Part shown: piece after piece, positions 22,315-30,508 of the stretch
Layout: each line of letters opens with the position of its first letter
How positions within the stretch are numbered: the first letter of the stretch is position 1
Assembly (NCBI RefSeq): GCF_040066175.1
Contig: NZ_JBEAAM010000001.1
Span: 1 to 64,000, forward strand
Origin: Solimonas sp040066175
GTDB taxonomy: Bacteria > Pseudomonadota > Gammaproteobacteria > Nevskiales > Nevskiaceae
Length of the DNA: 64,000 bases
Direction: 5' to 3'
Program-made: the position numbers and the translations under genes
The notes under the pieces: model-generated
Told to the model about the DNA's origin: nothing
The model's input: the letters and a program-made list of their open reading frames with translations, nothing else
Databases searched by the model: none

Positions 22315-22767
22315 ATGGCCACGCCCACGTTCCACGACATCCTGCGCCGCCACTTCGTCGATGCGACCCCGCACGTCGCCGCCTGCGGAATGCAGATTAC
22401 CCGGCTCGATGCCAGCGGGGCCGAGGTCCGGCTGCCGTTCCGCGAGGACTGGATCGGCGACGCCGAACGCGGCCTGATCCATCCGGGCATCGTCACGACG
22501 CTGGTCGATTCCGCCTGCGGTGCCGCAGTGATGGCGCGCATCGAACGCCTGGAGCCGATCGCGACCCTGGATCTGCGCATGGACTACCTGCGCGCCGGCC
22601 GTCGCGGACTCGACGTCCATTGCCTCGCGCAGTGTTACCGGCTGACCGCCAGCATCGCCTTTGCGCGCGCCACGGTCTGGCAGGACGATCGCAGCGAACC
22701 GATCGCCGTTTCACAGTCGGTCTTCATGCGCACGCAGCGGCGGCCCGCGCCCGAGGCACCGCGGTGA
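22315..22767 (+). CDS. PaaI family thioesterase (first of a pair)
   Basis: 150 residues with a hot-dog fold of the PaaI type: GLIHPGIVTTLVDSACGAAVMAR contains the usual HxGxxxxxxD segment of the active helix. It probably cleaves acyl- or aryl-CoA esters. The start ATG follows a -10 box by 6 nt. Its stop overlaps the next thioesterase start by 4 nt (GTGA), so the two are translated together and may form a heteromer. The substrate is unknown. Confidence 0.85.
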   Translation: MATPTFHDILRRHFVDATPHVAACGMQITRLDASGAEVRLPFREDWIGDAERGLIHPGIVTTLVDSACGAAVMARIERLEPIATLDLRMDYLRAGRRGLDVHCLAQCYRLTASIAFARATVWQDDRSEPIAVSQSVFMRTQRRPAPEAPR

Positions 22768-23207
22768 GCGCCGCGGCCCAGGCGCGGCGTGCGGCGCGCG
22801 AACACCACGATTGCGACGGACTGGTGGCACTGGTGCCGTATGCCCGCTTTCTCGGCGTACGCGTCGAACTGCACGACGGCGTGCTGCGTTCGCACCTGCC
22901 TTTTCGTCCGGGCCTGATCGGCAATCCCCGACTTCCCGCCGTCCACGGCGGCGTGACCGCCGCGTTCATGGAGAACGCCGCGATCCTGCAACTGCTGCTG
23001 CAGATCGACCAGGACCGCATCCCCAAGAGCATCGACTTCGCCATCGACTATCTCCTGCCGAACCGACCGGAGGACTCGTATGCGGAATGCGTGATTTCCC
23101 GCGCCGGGCTGCGCGTCGCGCAGACCATGATCCGCTGCTGGCAGAAGGACCCGGACCATCCCATCGCGATCGCGCGCGCCCATTTCCTGCTGGCGACACC
23201 GGCATGA
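22764..23207 (+). CDS. PaaI family thioesterase (second of a pair)
   Basis: 147 residues from a GTG overlapping the previous stop. Second hot-dog domain: LPAVHGGVTAAFMENAAILQLLL carries the HGG catalytic region, followed by SIDFAIDYLLPNRPEDSYAECVI. The two paralogues are only distantly alike (first: HPGIVTTLVDS; second: HGGVTAAFMEN), so this looks like an old duplication kept as a pair. Its stop overlaps the following small gene by 4 nt (ATGA). Confidence 0.84.
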   Translation: MSAAAQARRAAREHHDCDGLVALVPYARFLGVRVELHDGVLRSHLPFRPGLIGNPRLPAVHGGVTAAFMENAAILQLLLQIDQDRIPKSIDFAIDYLLPNRPEDSYAECVISRAGLRVAQTMIRCWQKDPDHPIAIARAHFLLATPA

Positions 23208-23479
23208 CGGCCGCAGCGGACTGGCTCGGCCTGCGCGAGATCGACGCCGCCGCGGGCACCTCCAAGGGCGCGGCATTCCGCGCGTTCAAGGCTCTGCAGG
23301 CGCAATTCACGGAAGGCCGCGACTATGTCGTCCTGCACGCCGAACGCGATCGCGCGACGATCGAGCAACTGCGCGCGAGCGGACGCATCTATCGCGGCAG
23401 CATCAACGTGATCCTGCTCAGCCCGGCCGCGGCCCGGCGCATCGGCTGCGCACTGCACATCGACGCACCGGTTCGGTAA
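23204..23479 (+). CDS. small protein of unknown function, coupled to thioesterases
   Basis: 91 residues, not recognised. It starts with an ATG inside the previous stop (ATGA). The N-terminal half (LREIDAAAGTSKGAAFRAFK) looks like a short helix-turn-helix, and the middle EGRDYVVLHAERDRATIEQLR and C-terminal INVILLSPAAARRIG resemble small DNA- or RNA-binding proteins without matching a family I know. Third gene of a three-gene run with two PaaI thioesterases. A transcription factor for the pair is possible but unproven. Confidence 0.7.
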   Translation: MTAAADWLGLREIDAAAGTSKGAAFRAFKALQAQFTEGRDYVVLHAERDRATIEQLRASGRIYRGSINVILLSPAAARRIGCALHIDAPVR

Positions 23480-23574
23480 CGGTCGTTTCCACCGGCCTCC
23501 GCGACAGTTGCCCGTGGTGAGGGCGCTCGCTAGGATGCCGGACTCATCCTTCAGTTCACGACCCGGAGACTCCG

Positions 23575-23889
23575 ATGTCCGCCGCAGCGTTTCTCAGCAA
23601 GCTGTCCACCGCCTTCAACCCGAACGAAGCTTCCGGCACGAACTGCACGATCCAGTTCATGTGCTCGACGCCGATGCACGCCGTGATCAAGGACGGCACC
23701 TGCGCCGTGAACAGCGGTCAGTCGCCCAGCGCCGATGTCACCATCACGATGGAAGACGACGATCTGGTCGCGCTGCTCAAGGGCGAGCTCAACGGCATGA
23801 CCGCGTTCATGACCGGCAAGCTGCAGATCGAGGGCGACCTGATGCTCGCCCAGCGCATGGCGAGCTTCTTCGACGCCAGCAAGCTCTGA
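23575..23889 (+). CDS. SCP2 sterol-binding domain protein
   Basis: 104 residues forming one SCP2 lipid-binding domain: FMCSTPMHAVIKDGTCAVNSG, VTITMEDDDLVALLKGELNGMTAFMTGKLQIEGDLMLAQRM. Such single-domain proteins bind fatty acids or lipids; precise role unknown. ATG preceded by GGAG. It is followed directly by a strong intrinsic terminator that lies inside the next reading frame. Confidence 0.88.
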   Translation: MSAAAFLSKLSTAFNPNEASGTNCTIQFMCSTPMHAVIKDGTCAVNSGQSPSADVTITMEDDDLVALLKGELNGMTAFMTGKLQIEGDLMLAQRMASFFDASKL

Positions 23890-23891
23890 AC

Positions 23892-24641
23892 TTGACCGCG
23901 TCGCACTCCGAAACCCCGGGCAGCGATGCCCGGGGTTTTTCGTTCGCGCTGGTCGAAGGCGACGGCGGCCTGCAACTGGTCGCCCGGCATCATCCGCGCT
24001 ACGCGCCGCTGATCCTCGACTGGACCGGCGCGGCGATCCGCCGTCGCATCGGAGCAGGACGCGGCCAACTGCTCGGCCGCGCGATCGGATTGCACAAGAT
24101 GTCGGCACCGCGCGTGCTCGATGCCACGGCCGGCCTGGGCCGCGACGGCTTCACGCTGGCCGCGCTGGGCGCAGAGGTGACGCTGGTCGAGCGCCAGCCG
24201 CTGCTCGCCGCGCTGCTGCGCGACGCGCTCGCAAGCCTGCACGGAGATCCCGCCTGGGCAGACGTGGCCGGCCGGCTGCGGCTCGTCGAGGCCGAGGCCC
24301 GGCAGGTCCTGCGCAGCGGAGAACGCTGGGATGTCGTGCATCTGGATCCGATGTACCCGCATCGCGGCAAGGACGCCCTGCCGCAGAAGGAAATGCAGAT
24401 CCTGCGCGAACTGTGCGGCGCCGACGCGGACGCCCATGGATTGCTCGCGCCCGCACTGGCGGCGTGCCGGCAGCGCGTCGTCGTCAAGCGCCCGCTGCAC
24501 GCCGAGTTTCTCGACGGCCGCGCACCGGCGTTCCAGCTCAGGGGCAAGCAGGCGCGCTACGATGTGTACGTCCCGGCGACCGCGGCAGAGGGCCAGACGA
24601 CCGACCGGGCACAGCCGTCGGATCCACCATGCGCCTGCTGA
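23892..24641 (+). CDS. rsmJ: 16S rRNA (guanine(1516)-N2)-methyltransferase RsmJ
   Basis: SAM-dependent methyltransferase for G1516 of 16S rRNA. The core is clear: VLDATAGLGRDGFTLAALG (SAM site), LVERQPLLAALL, VVHLDPMYPHRGKDALPQKEM and VVVKRP. No ATG precedes the core; a TTG at 23892 gives 249 residues, matching the family length, but the start is uncertain (CTG at 23886 or later codons are alternatives). A strong terminator hairpin (23911-23940) is encoded within the first 20 codons. The C-terminus (EGQTTDRAQPSDPPCAC) overlaps sixA by 13 nt. Confidence 0.85.
   Translation: MTASHSETPGSDARGFSFALVEGDGGLQLVARHHPRYAPLILDWTGAAIRRRIGAGRGQLLGRAIGLHKMSAPRVLDATAGLGRDGFTLAALGAEVTLVERQPLLAALLRDALASLHGDPAWADVAGRLRLVEAEARQVLRSGERWDVVHLDPMYPHRGKDALPQKEMQILRELCGADADAHGLLAPALAACRQRVVVKRPLHAEFLDGRAPAFQLRGKQARYDVYVPATAAEGQTTDRAQPSDPPCAC
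23911..23940 (+). terminator. intrinsic terminator of the SCP2 gene, inside the rsmJ frame
   Basis: An 11-bp perfect GC-rich stem AAACCCCGGGC/GCCCGGGGTTT with a 6-nt loop, followed by further T residues (TTTTT in total), 21 nt after the SCP2 stop. Textbook rho-independent terminator, yet it is translated as part of the rsmJ N-terminus if that gene starts at the TTG. Confidence 0.8.
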
Positions 24642-25132
24642 CTCTCGTGCGCCACGCCAAGTCATCCTGGGACTTCCCCGCGCTCGATGACTTCGACCGA
24701 CCGTTGAACGAACGCGGCCAGCGCGACGCCCCGCGCATGGCGGAACTGGTCAAGCGCGCCGTGGGTGTACCCGACCGCCTGGTCTCCAGCCCCGCCACAC
24801 GTGCAATCACGACCGCCCGGATCTTCGCCGAAGCGTTCGGCATCGCGGCGGGTGACATCCAAGAACGGGCGCGCATCTACGACGCCTCGCCGGAAACGCT
24901 GCTCGATCTGGTGCGGCTGCTCGACGACCGCGACCGCCACGTCATGCTGTTCGGTCACAATCCCGGCCTGACCGAACTGGCGCACCGCCTGGCGCGCTGC
25001 AGCTTCGACGACCTGCCGACCTGCGCCGTCGTGCAAATCGGTTTTGGCGCCGCCTCGTGGGGCGATGTGGACGAACGCGCCGGCACGCAGCGCTTCTACG
25101 CCTGCCCCAGGCAGTTCAGGCAGAAGACTTGA
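24629..25132 (+). CDS. sixA: SixA-like phosphohistidine phosphatase
   Basis: 167 residues of the histidine phosphatase superfamily. RHAKSSW near the N-terminus holds the catalytic His, with LVSSPATRAITTA and the second His in VMLFGHNPGLTELAH. SixA proteins dephosphorylate phosphohistidine on Hpt domains or PTS phosphotransferases. The ATG lies inside the end of rsmJ (13-nt overlap). The 3' end overlaps the convergent carbonic-anhydrase-like gene by 17 nt. Confidence 0.88.
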   Translation: MRLLTLVRHAKSSWDFPALDDFDRPLNERGQRDAPRMAELVKRAVGVPDRLVSSPATRAITTARIFAEAFGIAAGDIQERARIYDASPETLLDLVRLLDDRDRHVMLFGHNPGLTELAHRLARCSFDDLPTCAVVQIGFGAASWGDVDERAGTQRFYACPRQFRQKT

Positions 25133-25637
25133 AGCCGGCGCGGTAGCGCGCGGCGTTGGCGACATAGTGCTGACCCATGCCGGCGATCATCTGCTTCTCC
25201 GCCGCGGTCAGTTCGCGCACGACCTTGGCCGGTGTGCCCATGATCAGAACACCGTCCGGGAACTGCTTGCCCTCGGTCACCAGCGAACGCGCGCCGACGA
25301 TGGACTGCGCACCGATGCGCGCCCCGTTGAGCACCACCGCACCGATGCCGACCAGACTGCCGTCCCCGATCTCGCAGCCGTGCAGCATCACCATGTGGCC
25401 GACCGTGCAGCCCCGTCCGACGCGCAGCACGATCCCCGGATCGGTGTGCAGCACCGAACCGTCCTGGACGTTGCTGCCTTCGCCGACGACGATACGGTCG
25501 GTGTCGCCGCGCAGTACGCAGTTGAACCAGACGCTGGCGCCGGCCGCCAGCGTCACGTCGCCGATGACCGTGGCATTGGGCGCCACCCACGCCTCTTCCG
25601 CGATCCGTGGCATACGATCTTCGAGCGAGTGCAGCAT
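25116..25637 (-). CDS. gamma carbonic anhydrase family protein
   Basis: 173 residues of left-handed beta-helix (hexapeptide repeats, e.g. VIGDVTLAAGASVWFNCVLRGD, IGDGSLVGIGAVVLNGARIG). His in VLHTDPG and GHMVMLHGCEIG are the likely metal ligands of the YrdA/gamma-CA family. Many members lack proven carbonic anhydrase activity; with a RuBisCO operon 25 kb away an inorganic-carbon role is conceivable but not shown. It converges on sixA with a 17-nt overlap. Confidence 0.88.
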   Translation of the reverse strand: MLHSLEDRMPRIAEEAWVAPNATVIGDVTLAAGASVWFNCVLRGDTDRIVVGEGSNVQDGSVLHTDPGIVLRVGRGCTVGHMVMLHGCEIGDGSLVGIGAVVLNGARIGAQSIVGARSLVTEGKQFPDGVLIMGTPAKVVRELTAAEKQMIAGMGQHYVANAARYRAGFKSSA

Positions 25638-25652
25638 GGGCAGAGGTCCGTC

Positions 25653-26297
25653 ATGAGAGAGCGCGGCAGTGTGCCGTCACGGTTCGGCTGGCGGCAAGCC
25701 ATCGTGGCCTTCGTCGTGGTCGCCGGCCTGATCGGCTGCAGAGACACGACGCCCCGGCTGCCGCGCCTGGACAGCGAGGCCGTGATCCTCGCCTTTGGCG
25801 ACAGCCTGACCGCCGGGACCGGCGCGACGCCCGATCGTGCCTATCCGGCACGGCTGCAGGCGCTGGTCGGCCGGCGCGTGATCAATGCCGGGGTCCCCGG
25901 CGAAACCACGGCCGCCGGACTCCGCCGACTGCCCGACGTGCTCGACGCGACCTCACCGGATCTCGTGATCCTGTGCCTCGGCGGCAACGACATGCTGCGC
26001 CAGCAGGACCGCGGCACGATGCGCGCCAACCTCGCCGAGATGATCCGCGAGATCCGCAGCCGCGGCATCCCGGTCGTGCTGCTCGGAGTCCCGGAACCCC
26101 GGCTGCTCGGGCTGCGCGCAGAACCGGCTTACGGCGAACTCGCGGCCGAGTTCCGCATTCCGCTGGAGGCGCGGGTGATTCCCGAGGTCCTCGGCCAGCG
26201 CGGACTCAAGTCGGATCAGATCCACCCCAACGCGCAGGGCTATCAGCGGATCGCCCAAGCCGTCGCGCAGCTGCTCAAGGATGCCGGCGCCATCTAG
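25653..26297 (+). CDS. GDSL/SGNH arylesterase lipoprotein (TesA-like)
   Basis: 214 residues. An N-terminal membrane segment ends in the lipobox LIGC (about residue 31), so it is probably a lipoprotein, unlike soluble periplasmic TesA. Block I FGDSLTAGTG (Ser), block III GGND, and block V SDQIHPNAQGY (Asp, His) form the catalytic set of the multifunctional thioesterase/arylesterase family. ATG preceded by AGAGG. It is divergent from the carbonic-anhydrase gene and converges with the DUF1249 gene (4-nt overlap). Confidence 0.9.
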   Translation: MRERGSVPSRFGWRQAIVAFVVVAGLIGCRDTTPRLPRLDSEAVILAFGDSLTAGTGATPDRAYPARLQALVGRRVINAGVPGETTAAGLRRLPDVLDATSPDLVILCLGGNDMLRQQDRGTMRANLAEMIREIRSRGIPVVLLGVPEPRLLGLRAEPAYGELAAEFRIPLEARVIPEVLGQRGLKSDQIHPNAQGYQRIAQAVAQLLKDAGAI

Positions 26298-26773
26298 GCG
26301 AACTCGGCCAGCCGCGGCCGCTCCGCCATGCCGAAGCCATGGCCGTGATCGAGCAGATACTCCAGCCACTTGTTGAGCATCAGGTTGCGCCGCCACTGCG
26401 CCGACAGGTACTGGTGAGCCGCCGGGTCGGCCTCGTCGATGGCCAGCCACGGCGGCCGTTCGTTGCATTCCAGGGCCTCGGCGACTGCGGCGTCGCGATA
26501 CAGCCGCACCCACAAATCCGGCTGACGACGCACGCCGGCTTCGTCGGTGAACTCGTAGCTCAGGCGCAGGGTCACGGTGTAGCGGTCGCGCTCGGCGATC
26601 TGCAGATGCAGCGGACAGTCGCTCGGGCTGCGCGACACCGCCTCGCGGTACGGCGCATCGAGTTCGGGCACCAGACGCTGCAGGAGACGGTAGTTCTGCT
26701 CGTAGAGTTCGACGAGATGCGCGATGCGGCGCGGTTTGCCGCAGCAGGGACACAGATGCGTGTTGGCCAACAT
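26294..26773 (-). CDS. DUF1249 (YqiB-like) protein
   Basis: 159 residues from the ATG at 26773 (MLANTHLCPCCGKPRR). DUF1249 proteins share a short cysteine knuckle (CPCCG here) and a long conserved body (LYEQNYRLLQRLVPEL ... EFTDEAG ... LNKWLEYLLDHGHGF). Function unknown; E. coli yqiB lies beside nudF and cpdA, which is not the case here. A TATAGT -10 box ends 6 nt before the ATG. Confidence 0.88.
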   Translation of the reverse strand: MLANTHLCPCCGKPRRIAHLVELYEQNYRLLQRLVPELDAPYREAVSRSPSDCPLHLQIAERDRYTVTLRLSYEFTDEAGVRRQPDLWVRLYRDAAVAEALECNERPPWLAIDEADPAAHQYLSAQWRRNLMLNKWLEYLLDHGHGFGMAERPRLAEFA

Positions 26774-26779
26774 GGGCCG

Positions 26780-26785
26780 ACTATA
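26780..26785 (-). promoter_or_regulatory. -10 box of the DUF1249 gene (leaderless), overlapping the pgm promoter
   Basis: TATAGT (5 of 6) on the minus strand with exactly 6 nt to the ATG at 26773. The overlapping plus-strand bases read TATAAG/TAAGAT (26782-26790), a likely -10 for the divergent pgm gene. Confidence 0.55.
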
Positions 26786-26825
26786 AGATAGGCTTCGACA
26801 GCTCCACAACGAGAAGTGGCCGACG

Positions 26826-28457
26826 ATGAGCATCCGCGAGATCACGACCAAGCCTTATCTCGATCAGAAACCCGGTACCGCCGGCCTGCGCAAGAAAGTC
26901 GCGGTATTCCAGCAGCCGCACTACCTCGAGAACTTCCTGCAGTCGATCTTCGACTGCGTGCCCGAGCTGAAGGGCGCAACGGTCGTCATGGGCGGCGATG
27001 GCCGCTATCACAACCGTGATGCGATCCGTGCGGCGATCGGCATCGCCGCCGCCAACGGCGTCGCCCGCGTCGTCGTCGGCCAGGGCGGCCTGCTGTCCAC
27101 GCCGGCGGCGGCGCATCTGATCCGCAAGCTCGGCGCCGCCGGCGGCTTCCTGTTCACCGCCAGCCACAACCCCGCCGGGCCCGACGGTGATTTCGGCATC
27201 AAGTTCAACGTCGCCGGCGGTGGCCAGGCCGGCGAAGGTCTGACCGAGCGCATCTACGGAGCCAGCAAGCGCATCACGCGCTATCGCAGCATCGACGAAG
27301 TCGAGATCGACCTGGACCGGCGCACGACCCAGCAGGTCGGGCCCATGCAGGTCGAGGTCGTCGATTGCGTCGAGGACTACGCGCAGCTGATGCAGAGCCT
27401 GTTCGATTTCGACCGCATGCGCGACTGGATCAAGCGCGGCAATGGCCTGCGGTTCGACGCGATGCACGCAGCCACCGGTCCCTACGCACAGCGCATACTC
27501 GTCGAGCAACTCGGCGCGCCACCTGCCGCAGTGCTCAACGGCAGTCCGCTGGAGGACTTCGGCGGCGGCCATCCGGACCCGAATCTCGTCCACGGCCAGC
27601 ACCTGGTCGAGCTGGCCTTCGGAGAGGGCGCGCCGCAGCTGGTGGCCGCCAGCGACGGCGACGGCGACCGCAACATGATCCTCGGCCGCGGGATCTTCGT
27701 CTCGCCGGGCGACTCGCTCGCCATCCTCGCCGCTCACCTGCCCCGGCTGCCGGGCTACCGCGACGGCCTCAAGGGCATCGCGCGCTCGATGCCGACCTCG
27801 CGGGCGGCCGACCGCGTCGCCGCCGCGATGAACGTCCCCCTGTTCGAGACGCCGACCGGCTGGAAGTTCTTCTGCAACCTGCTCGATTCGGGGCAGGTGA
27901 CGATCTGCGGCGAGGAAAGTTTCGGCACCAGCTCGGCGCATGCGCGCGAAAAGGACGGCCTGTGGGCGGTGCTGGCCTGGCTCAACGTGCTCGCACTGAC
28001 CGGCAAAACCGTCGCGGAGATCGCCGACGAGCACTGGCGCCGTCATGGCCGCCACTATTTCCAGCGACTCGACTACGAAGAACTGGCCGGCCCCGCGGCC
28101 GAGGCCGTCATGCAGGCCTTCTCGGGCTCGCTGGCGAATCTGCAGGGACGCACGCTGGCGGATTTCGAGGTCACACTCGCCGACGAGTTTGGCTACCACG
28201 ACAGGATCGACGGCAGCGTGGCGGTCGGCCAGGGACTGCGCGTCGTGTGCGGTGATCAGGCGCGCATCGTCATGCGTCTGTCCGGCACCGGCACCAAGGG
28301 CGCGACACTGCGCGTCTATCTGGAGCGTTACGAGCGCGACCCGACCGCACTGCACTGGCGGCCGGAGGACGCGCTCGCGCCGCTGGCCGCCGCGGCGGAA
28401 AAGCTCGGCCGCATCGGCGAACTGACCGGCCGACGTGCGCCGACGCTGGTGACGTGA
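26826..28457 (+). CDS. pgm: phosphoglucomutase (alpha-D-glucose-specific)
   Basis: Interconverts glucose 1- and 6-phosphate. 543 residues, the size of the eukaryote-like Pgm family rather than the ManB/PgmA type. It has the phosphoserine motif LFTASHNPAGPDGDFGIKFN (Ser about 113), metal loop DGDGDRN, sugar loop CGEESFGTSSAHAREKDGLW and the phosphate loop RLSGTGTKGATLRVY. It supplies precursors for glycogen or surface polysaccharides. It is divergent from the DUF1249 gene. Confidence 0.96.
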   Translation: MSIREITTKPYLDQKPGTAGLRKKVAVFQQPHYLENFLQSIFDCVPELKGATVVMGGDGRYHNRDAIRAAIGIAAANGVARVVVGQGGLLSTPAAAHLIRKLGAAGGFLFTASHNPAGPDGDFGIKFNVAGGGQAGEGLTERIYGASKRITRYRSIDEVEIDLDRRTTQQVGPMQVEVVDCVEDYAQLMQSLFDFDRMRDWIKRGNGLRFDAMHAATGPYAQRILVEQLGAPPAAVLNGSPLEDFGGGHPDPNLVHGQHLVELAFGEGAPQLVAASDGDGDRNMILGRGIFVSPGDSLAILAAHLPRLPGYRDGLKGIARSMPTSRAADRVAAAMNVPLFETPTGWKFFCNLLDSGQVTICGEESFGTSSAHAREKDGLWAVLAWLNVLALTGKTVAEIADEHWRRHGRHYFQRLDYEELAGPAAEAVMQAFSGSLANLQGRTLADFEVTLADEFGYHDRIDGSVAVGQGLRVVCGDQARIVMRLSGTGTKGATLRVYLERYERDPTALHWRPEDALAPLAAAAEKLGRIGELTGRRAPTLVT

Positions 28458-28542
28458 GGTTCGCCCCGTCCGGCTTGGACAACGCCGTCCATGGCGGGAC
28501 CCTGCTCCATTGCGCGGCCGGCGAATGTCCGCCGAATAGCCG

Positions 28543-28866
28543 TCAGCCCAGGCCCGCAAACCCCGGCGGCAGCTGCATGCCCGCCGTCGCCTGCGCCATC
28601 TTCGCCTTGCTGGCTTCTTCGAGCTTCTGCGCGGCATCGTTGATCGCCGCGGCGATCAGGTCTTCCAGGAACTCCCTGCCTTCCTGCATGGCCTCGGCGG
28701 CGATCTCGACGCGACGTGCCTGGTGCTTGCCGGACAGCGTGACCTTGACCAGACCGGCGCCGGACTCGCCGGTGATCTCCATCTGCGCGATCTGATCCTG
28801 CACGCGCTTGAGGTTCTCCTGCATCTGCTGAGCCTGGCGCATGATCTGGCCGAGGGCGCTTTTCAT
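28543..28866 (-). CDS. ybaB: YbaB/EbfC nucleoid-associated protein
   Basis: 107 residues, small DNA-binding dimer of the YbaB family: MRQAQQMQENLKRVQDQIAQ (N-terminal helix) then ITGESGAGLVKVTLSGKHQARRVEI. It is 30 nt after dnaX, the order dnaX-ybaB found across bacteria (recR usually follows but is absent here). Confidence 0.95.
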   Translation of the reverse strand: MKSALGQIMRQAQQMQENLKRVQDQIAQMEITGESGAGLVKVTLSGKHQARRVEIAAEAMQEGREFLEDLIAAAINDAAQKLEEASKAKMAQATAGMQLPPGFAGLG

Positions 28867-28896
28867 GGTGAGTTCTCCAAAGGCCCGCCGCGCCGG

Positions 28897-30501
28897 TCAG
28901 CTGTCGAGCGGGTGAATACTGCCGGTGCGCAGCTGCGCACCAAACTGTTCGCGGAAGGCGCGCACGACCGGGTCGGCGAGAATCGCCTCCTCCGCGGCAC
29001 GCTGGCGTTCGGCTTCGCGCTGCTGCGCGAGTTGCGCCGGCGAATCGAGCGGTGCGGCATCGTCGGCCAGCTCGATGCGCAGGCGCACCGCCTCCCCGAG
29101 CTGCTCCGACAAGGCCTCTTCGAGCGCTGCACGCCGCTCTTCGAGCAACAGGTGCCGCGCCTTGGGATCGAGGCTCAGGCGCAGCGTCGCTCCGTCACGG
29201 TCGATCCACGCGCAGTGCCGGGCGAGCTGGCGCGTGAAGCCTTCGACGCGCAGCGCCTCGACGCGCTGCATCCAGGGTGCATCGGACGGCAGATGCGTCG
29301 TCGCGCCGCTGCGCGATGCGGCCGGCGCAGCGACCGCCGGACCACCGGCTGCGGCGGGGCCGGCATTCGTCCTGCGCGCCCCGCCCCCGCTCGCCGGCGG
29401 CGCATCCGGCGCCGGGTCCGGGTCCGGCACGAAGGCGAACATGCGCAGCAGCGTCATCTCGAAACCCAGGCGCGGATCCGGCGCCCACGGCAGGTCACGC
29501 CGACCCTGCACGGCGATCTGGTAGTGGAGCTGCACGTCTTCGGGCGTGAATCGTTCGCGCAGAGCGAGCAGCGCCGGGTCATCGTCCTCGGTCGATGCGG
29601 AGGGCAGGATCTGCAGCACGGCCAGGCGCTGCAGGTACGCGGCGAGATCGTTGAGCAGCGCCGCATAGTCCGGCGCCTGCGCCTCGAGACGCTGCAGGCA
29701 CGAGAGCAGGACGTCGCCGCTGCGCGTGGCCAGCGCGCCGAGCAGTTCGAACAGGAGCTGGCGACCGCTGGTGCCGAGCATCTCGGCGACGGCGTCGCGC
29801 CTGAGCGCGTCACCGCCGGCGAACGCGATGGCCTGATCGACCAGAGACAAGCCGTCGCGCATCGAGCCGTCGGCGGCGCGCGCGATCTCGGCGATCGCGC
29901 CGGCGTCGTAGCCGACGCACTCGGCATCCAGCACCTTGGCGAGCTGATCGCGGATCACCGCGACGGGCAGACGCTTGAGATTGAACTGCAGGCAGCGCGA
30001 CAGCACCGTCACCAGCAGCTTCTGCGGATCGGTGGTGGCGAGAATGAACTTCACGTGGGGCGGCGGCTCCTCCAGCGTCTTCAGCAGCGCGTTGAAGGCA
30101 TTCTTCGACAGCATGTGGACTTCGTCGATCAGATAGACCTTGTAGCGGCCGCGCGCCGGCGCGTACTGGGCGTTGTCGATGAGCTGGCGCACGTCGTCCA
30201 CGCCGGTGTTCGACGCGGCGTCGATCTCCAGCAGATCGACGAAACGGCCCTGGTCCACCTCGTTGCAGGCCGCACACTTGCCGCAGGGCTCGGCGCTGAC
30301 ACCCGTTTCGCAGTTGAGGCACTTGGCGACGATGCGCGCCAAGGTCGTCTTGCCGACGCCGCGGGTGCCGGTCAGCAGGATCGCCGGATGCAACCGGTCG
30401 GCAGACAGCGAATGCGATAAAGCCTTGACCACGTGGTCCTGCCCCATCACGTCGGCGAAGCGGCGCGGTCGGTACTTGCGGGCGAGTGCGAGATAGCTCA
30501 T
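28897..30501 (-). CDS. dnaX: DNA polymerase III subunit gamma/tau
   Basis: Clamp-loader ATPase. From the ATG at 30501 (MSYLALARKYRPRRFADVMGQ) it has 534 residues. It has the Walker A GTRGVGKTTLAR, a zinc module (CLNCETGVSAEPCGKCAAC), DEVHMLS, and a Pro/Ala linker (about 360-400) before the tau C-terminal region. It is about 110 residues shorter than E. coli tau. No A-rich slippery heptamer is visible at the linker, so a frameshifted gamma product is not predicted by the usual signal. It lies downstream of the SRP RNA gene. Confidence 0.96.
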   Translation of the reverse strand: MSYLALARKYRPRRFADVMGQDHVVKALSHSLSADRLHPAILLTGTRGVGKTTLARIVAKCLNCETGVSAEPCGKCAACNEVDQGRFVDLLEIDAASNTGVDDVRQLIDNAQYAPARGRYKVYLIDEVHMLSKNAFNALLKTLEEPPPHVKFILATTDPQKLLVTVLSRCLQFNLKRLPVAVIRDQLAKVLDAECVGYDAGAIAEIARAADGSMRDGLSLVDQAIAFAGGDALRRDAVAEMLGTSGRQLLFELLGALATRSGDVLLSCLQRLEAQAPDYAALLNDLAAYLQRLAVLQILPSASTEDDDPALLALRERFTPEDVQLHYQIAVQGRRDLPWAPDPRLGFEMTLLRMFAFVPDPDPAPDAPPASGGGARRTNAGPAAAGGPAVAAPAASRSGATTHLPSDAPWMQRVEALRVEGFTRQLARHCAWIDRDGATLRLSLDPKARHLLLEERRAALEEALSEQLGEAVRLRIELADDAAPLDSPAQLAQQREAERQRAAEEAILADPVVRAFREQFGAQLRTGSIHPLDS

Positions 30502-30508
30502 ACGCATC

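Noticed and set aside
26781..28637. 618-codon minus-strand frame opposite pgm
   Set aside because: Antisense to an intact phosphoglucomutase; no recognisable domain.
28897..30501. Programmed -1 frameshift in dnaX to make gamma
   Set aside because: No A-rich slippery heptamer with a downstream stem is visible in the linker region; the frame runs through to a full tau-like end.
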